From assembly GCA_030040115.1 (NCBI GenBank), contig JASHUH010000382.1, positions 1-10,913 on the forward strand: a stretch of DNA of 10,913 nucleotides, given 5' to 3'. Made by a program: the position numbers and the translations under genes. Positions 5,025-10,913 of this stretch are shown piece by piece. This DNA is from Acidobacteriaceae bacterium. Its GTDB lineage: Bacteria; Acidobacteriota; Terriglobia; Terriglobales; Acidobacteriaceae. Under the pieces are notes generated by a model. It was not told the DNA's origin, did not search any database, and saw only the letters and a program-made list of their open reading frames with translations. The stretch's first letter is position 1. The number at the start of each line of letters is the position of its first letter.

Positions 5025-6920
5025 ATGTTTGATAAACGCTTTCTGCTCTCCGCAGTCTTGGCGCTGCTTGGCGCCGCGCCGATCTTCGCTGCCGGTCCTT
5101 CCTTTCACCCCGATGTCACCTTCAGCGGTTCAAGCCTTGACGGCTGGCAAACCGTCGGCCAGGCGAGTTGGCGCGCCGACAATGGCGAGCTGATCGGCAC
5201 GCCTCAATCCGGGGGCGGAGGCTGGCTGATGCTGAACAAGTCCTATCAGGATGTGGGACTATATGCCGAGTTCCGCTGCACCGGCGGCTGTGAAACCGGA
5301 GCGCTTTTTCGTGCGGAAAAGACCGCCGACGGCTGGAAGGGAATCTACGTAGCGCTCACCGAACCGGATACTCCCTCCTACAGCGTCACGCTGGATGCCC
5401 AGGGAAAGATTCTGACGCGCGACAAACTGCGCCGCGGCGGCGGCCTTATCCGTGTGGCGCCTCCGCCGAATCCCAATGCGCCACCGATCCACTTCAACTT
5501 CCCCCACTACGACGTGAAGTTGCCGTTTACGGCGCCCGACACCAGCCTTCGCCCCAACCAGTGGAACGAAATCGAATTCATGTTCGACGCCAATATCGTC
5601 CGCGCCGTGATGAACAATGGCCGCGAGTATGGCGGCGTGGCCGACGAGGGCTATGGGCCTTTCGCGCTTTATGTGGGCGGAAGCGGCGAAGTGCGCTTCA
5701 AGGATGTCGCCTACAAGGACCTCGGACTGAAGGTTCGTCCTCCCGACAAAACGTCGCCCGATTTCCGCAGGCAGCGGATCAGCGATTTCTACTATTCGAT
5801 GACCTCCGCGGTGGCCGACTTTAACCGCGACGGCTATCCGGATATCGTTTCCGGGCCCTATATCTATTACGGACCCGATTTCACGAAAAGAAGCGAGATC
5901 GCACTTGCCGAGTCGACCAGTCCTTCCACCTCATTCAACGATTGGTGGGTGGAATATGCGGCGGATTGGACCGGCGACGGCTGGCCCGATGTGATCAACG
6001 TGACTTATGGGCGAAACGGGGGCGTGTATCTGTACGTGAATCCCAAGGGCGAAAACCGCCGTTGGGACGTGTATAAAGTGGTGTCCAACGTCCAAAGCGA
6101 GATTGCCACAGTGGCGAACATCGACGGCAGCGGCCCGCCCGCAGTGGTTTTCATGGGCGACGGATACGTGAGTTACGCCAAGCCCGACCCAGCCAATCCC
6201 ACAGGACCTTGGATTGTTCACCATGTTTCAGAGCAGGGCTATGGAACGGCGCACGGCATCGGCGTGGGCGATGTCAATGGCGATGGGCGTCTGGACATTC
6301 TGAATATGTACGGCTGGTGGGAACAGCCTCCGGCGGGCAGTAACGAGGCCTGGAAGTATCACCCGGAGGTCTTCGGCCGCTATGGCCACGGCATCGCCGG
6401 CGGAGCGCTGATGGGCGTTTACGACATCAATGGCGACGGCTTGAACGACGTAGTGACCGCGCTGGACGCCCATGGCTGGGGATTGGCGTGGTTCGAGCAG
6501 AAGCGCGACGCCCAGGGGAACATTTCCTTCGTGCGGCGCATGATCATGGATGATCTCGGAACTCCGAAGGAAAACGCGGGAGGGGTGGTCTTCTCCGAGC
6601 CGCACGCGGCCTACTTTGCGGATATGAACGGCGATGGCATCCCGGACCTGATTATCGGGAAACGCTATTGGTCGCACAACGCCGATTATCTCGATCCCAA
6701 TCCCTTCGGTCCGCCGGTGCTCTACTGGTACCAGACGGTTCGGGATCCCAGCGCCCCGGGAGGCGCCCGGTTCGAGCCGCACTACATCGACAATCGTTCC
6801 GGCGTGGGCTCGACGGTGTTAGCCCTGGACCTGAACAAGGACGGGGCCATGGATGTGGTGACTGGAAATAAGCTGGGGACCTTCATCTTCTGGGGTAAAC
6901 CGGGCGCCATGCCCAAGTAA
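5025..6920 (+). CDS. Secreted DUF1080 (3-keto-disaccharide hydrolase-like) protein fused to FG-GAP/VCBS repeats
   Basis: This 631-residue protein has a signal peptide (about 1-23, ending FAAG). A DUF1080/PF06439 domain (about 29-231) follows, recognisable from the start FSGSSLDGWQTVG, the strand GLYAEFRCTGGCETGALFRAE and the end LYVGGSGEVRFKDVAYKDL. The rest is a probable beta-propeller of FG-GAP repeats. Ca-binding loops of the D-x-N-x-D-G-x-x-D type are at 265-273, 314-322, 416-424, 467-475, 533-541 and 602-610, plus a decayed one near 367. DUF1080 members act on 3-keto sugars or resemble concanavalin-like lectins/glycosidases, while the propeller usually binds Ca and ligands or partners. 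It is probably exported or surface-exposed and acts on carbohydrate. Two cysteines (C85, C89) lie close together in the DUF1080 domain. Enzymatic activity is not proven by the sequence. It converges on the UxuA-like gene. Confidence 0.88.
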   Translation: MFDKRFLLSAVLALLGAAPIFAAGPSFHPDVTFSGSSLDGWQTVGQASWRADNGELIGTPQSGGGGWLMLNKSYQDVGLYAEFRCTGGCETGALFRAEKTADGWKGIYVALTEPDTPSYSVTLDAQGKILTRDKLRRGGGLIRVAPPPNPNAPPIHFNFPHYDVKLPFTAPDTSLRPNQWNEIEFMFDANIVRAVMNNGREYGGVADEGYGPFALYVGGSGEVRFKDVAYKDLGLKVRPPDKTSPDFRRQRISDFYYSMTSAVADFNRDGYPDIVSGPYIYYGPDFTKRSEIALAESTSPSTSFNDWWVEYAADWTGDGWPDVINVTYGRNGGVYLYVNPKGENRRWDVYKVVSNVQSEIATVANIDGSGPPAVVFMGDGYVSYAKPDPANPTGPWIVHHVSEQGYGTAHGIGVGDVNGDGRLDILNMYGWWEQPPAGSNEAWKYHPEVFGRYGHGIAGGALMGVYDINGDGLNDVVTALDAHGWGLAWFEQKRDAQGNISFVRRMIMDDLGTPKENAGGVVFSEPHAAYFADMNGDGIPDLIIGKRYWSHNADYLDPNPFGPPVLYWYQTVRDPSAPGGARFEPHYIDNRSGVGSTVLALDLNKDGAMDVVTGNKLGTFIFWGKPGAMPK

Positions 6921-7050
6921 AAAACGACCCGCAACAGAAAGCCGCATGCGCGGGAGGAGCCCGGCGCTGAACAGAGAGGTCCGGCATCGCGTCCGTCCAA
7001 TGTCTCTGCACATCGCCGCCGGTCTGAGCCTTGGCGGCAAACAGAATTAT
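6921..7050. other. Convergent intergenic spacer with one inverted repeat
   Basis: This is a 130-base gap between two convergent stops. GCCGCC (7015-7020) can pair with GGCGGC (7033-7038) around a 12-base loop, 13 bases past the UxuA-like stop on the minus strand. There is no T tract, so a terminator role is only possible. Nothing else is recognised. Confidence 0.3.
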
Positions 7051-8253
7051 CTACGCTGCTTCTGATTGCGCTACTTCGGAGTTCGCGGCATGAATGAGAG
7101 CCTTGAGATATCCATAGGCGAAGGCGTAGCCCTGCAGTTTTCCGGGATCGCCCGGGCTCGACGGAACGTGGTCGGGCAAGATTCCTCCCGAAAACCCTGA
7201 GTCGCGCAAGATGCCAATGATGGGGAAGAAATCGAGAACCCCGTCGTCCGGATAGACCTCGGCGAAATGATTGAGGCCGCCGTGAATGGCGCGCATGTGG
7301 ACCTGATGGATGCGGCCGCGGTCGGCCAGCCATTGCACCAGCGGCGGAATCTGCTTGTTTGCGTCCGTCGAGCCCTCCGCGAGCACGCCCACATCCATCT
7401 GAAAGCCGTTGTGCGGATCGTCGACGATCATGGCGTAACGCTTGTAGGCGTCGAAAATCGAAGGCGAGTCGAAGTTGTCCACGCCCTCGTATCCCCATGG
7501 CAATCCTGGCGGGTCGTAAGGATGGTTGGCCATGTTGACGTCGTACTCGCGGCAGACGGGAATCACGTGGTGTAGAAAATTCTCGATGCGCTCCCAATAC
7601 TCGTCATAACTCAGGCGGCCGAATGGACCCACGGGTAGGCTCTTCCAATCCGCTTCGAGGTTGAAAGTGCTGTAAACGGAACTGCCGCGCCCCGGCTCCG
7701 CGCCATTGCGGCGGATGGGAATCGCCGTCCAATGCTGGCTGATCAGTCCCACGCCCACGGCGCGGGCTTTGCGGATGTTTTCGCAGACCTGATCCAGCTT
7801 GCGATCACGCTCCGGGCTGGGCTTCATCACAATGTACCCCGAATCCATGCGGAAACCTTCAATCGTCATGCCCAGGCTGTCGCATAGATCGCGCATACGT
7901 TTCAATGCGTCCAGATCGAAAGCCCCCGCTTGCGGGCCTTCGGGAGCGATAAAGTCGCCCCAGCCGGTTTTTGCCGCCGCCTTCGGAGGGCCGCTACGGG
8001 CGGCGATCAACACCGGGTCGGGATTGATGTGCGTAACGCCGCAGCGCAGGTTATAGTCGATGTTCTCTTTGGAAATAAACTCCGCGCCTTCGACCACGTG
8101 ATAGTCGCCGCTCACGTGCATTTTGGTGTTCCTGCGGTGCGAGCGGTTTGCTCCTTGACCTTGTTGAGCTTTTTCGCCCGCAACGCGCGAGGCCGGCAGG
8201 CTGGCGCCTGCTGCCACCCCCAACAGCGCCTTTCCAAAATCCCTTCTTCTCAT
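7051..8253 (-). CDS. Tat-exported UxuA/mannonate dehydratase-like TIM-barrel protein
   Basis: This 400-residue protein has a twin-arginine signal (RRRDFGKALLGVAAGASLPASRVAG, residues 2-26), so it is probably exported folded with its metal. The rest resembles the xylose-isomerase-like TIM barrel of mannonate dehydratase (UxuA, PF03786): NHPYDPPG (243-250) for the UxuA HPDDPP motif, VHMRAIHGGLNHFAEVYPDDG (318-338), and ILPDHVP (358-364) for its RPDHG region. H244, H319 and D361 align with what I recall as UxuA metal ligands. The fourth ligand, a Cys in UxuA, aligns with D287 (QMDVGV), and HPDDPP has become HPYDPP. The reaction may therefore differ: another sugar-acid dehydratase, or a sugar epimerase/isomerase. 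The ATG at 8253 is chosen for the AGGAG at 8258-8262 and because it begins the Tat signal; a longer frame from 8391 adds unrelated sequence. Adjacency to the DUF1080 gene supports extracytoplasmic sugar chemistry. Confidence 0.8.
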   Translation of the reverse strand: MRRRDFGKALLGVAAGASLPASRVAGEKAQQGQGANRSHRRNTKMHVSGDYHVVEGAEFISKENIDYNLRCGVTHINPDPVLIAARSGPPKAAAKTGWGDFIAPEGPQAGAFDLDALKRMRDLCDSLGMTIEGFRMDSGYIVMKPSPERDRKLDQVCENIRKARAVGVGLISQHWTAIPIRRNGAEPGRGSSVYSTFNLEADWKSLPVGPFGRLSYDEYWERIENFLHHVIPVCREYDVNMANHPYDPPGLPWGYEGVDNFDSPSIFDAYKRYAMIVDDPHNGFQMDVGVLAEGSTDANKQIPPLVQWLADRGRIHQVHMRAIHGGLNHFAEVYPDDGVLDFFPIIGILRDSGFSGGILPDHVPSSPGDPGKLQGYAFAYGYLKALIHAANSEVAQSEAA

Positions 8254-8360
8254 AGTGCTCCTGAAGCTGAGGCGAAACGCACCCTCTCGATGAGGGCGCA
8301 ACGCACACAGTCTGCTTTCGCGAGAACGCAGCGTTCTCCAGTGTAAGGAAACCACCGAAA
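8254..8360. other. Short spacer with two hairpins between DUF1641 and UxuA-like genes
   Basis: GAGAAC (8322-8327) pairs with GTTCTC (8333-8338), and CCCTC (8282-8286) pairs with GAGGG (8292-8296). On the minus strand the first lies 23 bases past the DUF1641 stop. Neither has a T tract. They may mark the end of the formate dehydrogenase unit or an RNA processing point. Confidence 0.3.
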
Positions 8361-8855
8361 CTATGGAGCCGGGCTGCGGGGCGGCGCACACCCGCCGGAG
8401 TGAAGGCGGCGTCCGAAGCTCTCAAGAAAATCGACGGCGGCAGCCGTGGCGCGCAGGCTGTCTTTGGTCATGAGCCGCCGCAGCAGACCCAAGACCGTCA
8501 CCGGCTTTGCTCGCGGCGCGGTCGCCATCGCAATTCCTTCCGGGATCGACTCGAAGATGGCCTGAAAGCACTCCGGCTCGATGCTGCTCAGGATGCGCCG
8601 CCAGAAGAGCAGATTGCGAATCGCCCGCAGCGCCTCGGGCGTGGCGGCATCGGCAGCCATCGTTCCCAGAATCTCGTCCCGAGCGCTCACCACCCCGCGC
8701 GCCATTTCGAGCAGCCCCTGATTGTGCATTTCCTGGAGCAGTTCGTATGCGGCAAGAATAGCTTCGGCATGCTCATCGGGAGCGCGCTCCAGCCGAGCGC
8801 GCAGCTCCTCTCGCGCATTGCGAGGGGCGACTTCCAAGGGAATCGGTTGGGCCAT
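8361..8855 (-). CDS. DUF1641 protein, probable formate dehydrogenase partner subunit
   Basis: This 164-residue, mostly helical protein matches the DUF1641 (PF07849) pattern. The centre reads GLLEMARGVVSARDEILG (47-64), then EALRAIRNLLFWRRILSSIEPE (74-95) and a Leu-rich stretch VTVLGLLRRLMTKDSLRATAAAVDFLESFG (119-148). In Bacillus the DUF1641 proteins YjgD and YrhD are encoded directly after formate dehydrogenase-like YjgC and YrhE. The same order is seen here, with only nine bases between the catalytic-subunit stop and this ATG at 8855. Work on such pairs (ForC/ForE, as I recall) indicates that the DUF1641 subunit helps pass electrons toward the quinone pool. This protein has no obvious transmembrane segment. 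The ribosome site is weak, consistent with coupled translation. Confidence 0.8.
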   Translation of the reverse strand: MAQPIPLEVAPRNAREELRARLERAPDEHAEAILAAYELLQEMHNQGLLEMARGVVSARDEILGTMAADAATPEALRAIRNLLFWRRILSSIEPECFQAIFESIPEGIAMATAPRAKPVTVLGLLRRLMTKDSLRATAAAVDFLESFGRRLHSGGCAPPRSPAP

Positions 8856-8864
8856 GGCTGTGCT

Positions 8865-10913
8865 CTAGTCCTTTTTCGATGGTTGAATCTGCACCAATCC
8901 GTTACCGGGCATCCGGTAGTCGCTCCGTTTCCATTTACGTTCCACTTCCACGCCTTGCTGCGGCGTCGGGTGGCCAAATCGGAAATTGGCGCGCGGCAAT
9001 GGGCTCTCACCGGGCTCCAGCACCTTGAGCCGTACGGCGGTTTCCTTATAAGCAGGCGTGTGCGTAGGCGGATCGGTGTGGCTTCCGGTGAGGCGGTTCA
9101 CGGCGCTCTCCACGGAATTCATGGGCATGTACAGCTCATTTCCGCTTACCCGGTCCGTGACCAGCGCCCGCACGCGCACTTGGCCGTAGCGCGAAATGAG
9201 CTGCACCCACGATCCATTCTGAAGCCCGCGCTGTTCGGCAAGTTCGGGCGACACCTCCACAAAAACGTCCGGGGTCTTCTGCCGGATCCCTTCGGTGCGG
9301 TAGGTGAGGTTTCCTTCGTGGAAATGCTCCAGGAGCCGGCCGTTATTCAAATGCAGGTCGTACTCGGCGTCGGGCTTCTCCACGGGACCGGTCCAGGAAA
9401 CGGGATGCAATCGCGCCTTGCCGTCAGGGAAGGCGAACTGCTGCGTGTAGAGCAGCGGCTGGCCGGTTCCGTCCGCGGCGACCGGCCACTGCAGGGAGTT
9501 ATAGCCTTCGAGCCGTTTGTAACTCACCCCGGCAAACATCGGAGTCAGCGAAGCGATCTCATCCATGACCTCGGAGGGGTGCTCGTATTTCCACTCCGCG
9601 CCCAGCGCGCTGGCCACATCGCGAATAATCATCCAATCCGGCCGGCAGCCCCCGAGCGGCTCAAACACCTGATACAGCCGCTGGATGCGCCGCTCTGTGC
9701 TCGTGAAGGCGCCATCTTTCTCCAGGCTGGGCGCGCCGGGCAGAACCACATCGGCAAAACGGCAGGTGTTGGTGAAAAAAATATCCTGCACAACCAGGAA
9801 GTCGACCTTGGAAAACGCGCCATCTACATAATTGGCGTTCGAGTCGACGATGCTCATTTCCTCGCCGATCACGTACATGGCCTTGAGCTTGCCTTGGTGA
9901 ATAGCGTCGACCATCATGTGATTGTCGAGACCCTTGGTCGTGGGCAGCTTCACCTTCCAGGCGGCTTCGTGGCGCGCCCGCGCTTCGGGATCATTCACGG
10001 ATTGATAACCGGCGAAGTTATTGGGCATGGAGCCGTGGTCGCTCGCGCCCTGCACGTTGTTGTGTCCGCGCAATGGATAGGCGCCCGTTCCCGGCCGCAT
10101 GTAATTGCCGGTGATCAGCAGCAGGTTCGAAATGGCGGTGGACGTATCGGACCCCTGGCTGTGCTGGGTGACGCCCATGGCCCATAAAATGCACATGCGC
10201 CTGGCTTGGGCGATCGCGTTTGCGACCGCCGTAAGCGTATCCACCGAAAGCCCCGTGATTTCCGAGGCCGCCTGCATGGTGAAAGGTTCCAGGCTGCGCC
10301 GAAATTCATCCAGCCCATGCACCCACTTCTCGAGAAACTCTCGATTGGCGAGGTGATTGTCGAGCAGATAACGGCTGACTGCGTTCAGCCAAACCAGATC
10401 GGCGCCCGGCTTGGGGTGCAGAAAGATGTCGGCCCGTCGGGCCATTTCGTGTTCGCGAATATCGCAGACGATCAGCTTTGTCCCTTTCCGCTTCTGCGCG
10501 CTTTTGACGCGTGCGGCGATCACGGGATGGCTCTCCGCGGTGTTGCTGCCCACGATGACCACCAGATCGGCCTGCGCGATGTCCGCGATCGAACCCGAAT
10601 CGCCGCCATACCCCACGGTGCGGAACAGGCCCATGGTTGCCGGCGACTGGCAGTAACGCGAGCAGTTATCGACATTGTTGGTGCCGATGACGGCCCGGGC
10701 GAGTTTCTGCATCAAAAAGCTTTCTTCGTTGGTGCATTTGGACGAGGAGATGAACCCCAGCGCATCCGGTCCCGACTGCGCTTTTATCTCGGAGAAGCGG
10801 CGCGCGATCAGCCCAAGAGCCTCGTCCCACGGTGCGCTGCGGAATTTCCCGTTTTCGCGGATCAAGGGCGTGGTGAGGCGGTCAGGGCTATTGATATGGT
10901 CCCAGCCGAATTT
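8865..10913 (-). CDS. Formate dehydrogenase-like molybdopterin oxidoreductase, catalytic subunit (N-terminus cut by window edge)
   Basis: The last 682 residues are present; the frame is open to the right edge, where it reads KFGWDHINSPDRLTTPLIRENG. Missing upstream are the 4Fe-4S cysteine cluster and any N-terminal ferredoxin-like domain. The molybdopterin-binding core is clear. NNVDNCSRYCQSPAT places the Mo ligand position (C88 in this partial numbering, codon TGC at 10652-10650) where FdhF has selenocysteine, so this is a Cys-type enzyme. The residue after it is Gln, where FdhF has a catalytic His. WAMGVTQHSQGSDTS, PLRGHNNVQGASDHG and LPGAPSLEKDGAFTSTERR are typical core motifs, and EYDLHLNNGRLLEHFHEGN (about 517-535) opens the C-terminal dinucleotide-binding domain. 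Similarity to Bacillus YjgC/YrhE is strong by eye. It probably oxidises formate to CO2 in the cytoplasm with the DUF1641 partner. Confidence 0.93.
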   Translation of the reverse strand, partial: KFGWDHINSPDRLTTPLIRENGKFRSAPWDEALGLIARRFSEIKAQSGPDALGFISSSKCTNEESFLMQKLARAVIGTNNVDNCSRYCQSPATMGLFRTVGYGGDSGSIADIAQADLVVIVGSNTAESHPVIAARVKSAQKRKGTKLIVCDIREHEMARRADIFLHPKPGADLVWLNAVSRYLLDNHLANREFLEKWVHGLDEFRRSLEPFTMQAASEITGLSVDTLTAVANAIAQARRMCILWAMGVTQHSQGSDTSTAISNLLLITGNYMRPGTGAYPLRGHNNVQGASDHGSMPNNFAGYQSVNDPEARARHEAAWKVKLPTTKGLDNHMMVDAIHQGKLKAMYVIGEEMSIVDSNANYVDGAFSKVDFLVVQDIFFTNTCRFADVVLPGAPSLEKDGAFTSTERRIQRLYQVFEPLGGCRPDWMIIRDVASALGAEWKYEHPSEVMDEIASLTPMFAGVSYKRLEGYNSLQWPVAADGTGQPLLYTQQFAFPDGKARLHPVSWTGPVEKPDAEYDLHLNNGRLLEHFHEGNLTYRTEGIRQKTPDVFVEVSPELAEQRGLQNGSWVQLISRYGQVRVRALVTDRVSGNELYMPMNSVESAVNRLTGSHTDPPTHTPAYKETAVRLKVLEPGESPLPRANFRFGHPTPQQGVEVERKWKRSDYRMPGNGLVQIQPSKKD

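Noticed and set aside
8400..10187. 595-codon plus-strand frame
   Set aside because: Antisense to the formate dehydrogenase and DUF1641 genes. Long mirror frames are expected in GC-rich genes.
10650..10652. Selenocysteine in the formate dehydrogenase
   Set aside because: The codon at the Mo-ligand position is TGC (Cys), so no UGA recoding is involved.

Overview
The window is GC-rich (roughly 60 %) bacterial chromosome. The gene content fits Acidobacteriota best: a secreted DUF1080 protein with FG-GAP repeats, a Tat-exported UxuA-like TIM-barrel protein, a Cys-type formate dehydrogenase with a DUF1641 partner, and secreted rhodanese/TlpA proteins. This assignment is inferred from family distribution; no taxonomic marker gene is present. 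There are eight protein genes, one of them cut by the right edge.

Positions 1-818 hold no credible protein gene. They hold a tandem array of about 49-nt units that enters across the left edge. Fifteen units are visible. Each centres on a short hairpin, and in 14 of the 15 the loop is a GNRA tetraloop on the plus strand (GCAA, GGAA, GAAA or GCGA). Stem sequences differ between units but mostly stay paired. Each unit also has a linker that often forms a second hairpin, and many carry a GGAGG tag. Every sixth unit is most alike, giving a higher-order period of about 295 bp. A strong intrinsic terminator at 791-818 follows the last unit. I read this as the 3' part of a long, repetitive, structured non-coding RNA on the plus strand. 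It does not match any RNA family I recognise, and it is the main discovery candidate.

Positions 908-1943 (plus) hold two overlapping genes for exported redox or sulfur proteins: a rhodanese-like protein with a Cys-rich loop and a TlpA/ResA-type thioredoxin. Convergent to them is a small exported monohaem cytochrome c (2574-2026) with its own TATAAT promoter element. Next on the minus strand is a 14-TM DHA2-type drug exporter (4558-2915).

A 466-bp divergent intergenic region separates the exporter from a large secreted DUF1080 + FG-GAP protein (5025-6920, plus). This converges on a Tat-signal UxuA/mannonate-dehydratase-like protein (8253-7051, minus). Both look extracytoplasmic and carbohydrate-related, though a shared pathway is inference.

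The right end (minus) carries a molybdopterin formate dehydrogenase catalytic subunit of the Bacillus YjgC/YrhE kind (its N-terminus lies past the right edge). Nine bases downstream is its DUF1641 partner gene (8855-8361). This pair probably feeds electrons from formate into the respiratory chain.
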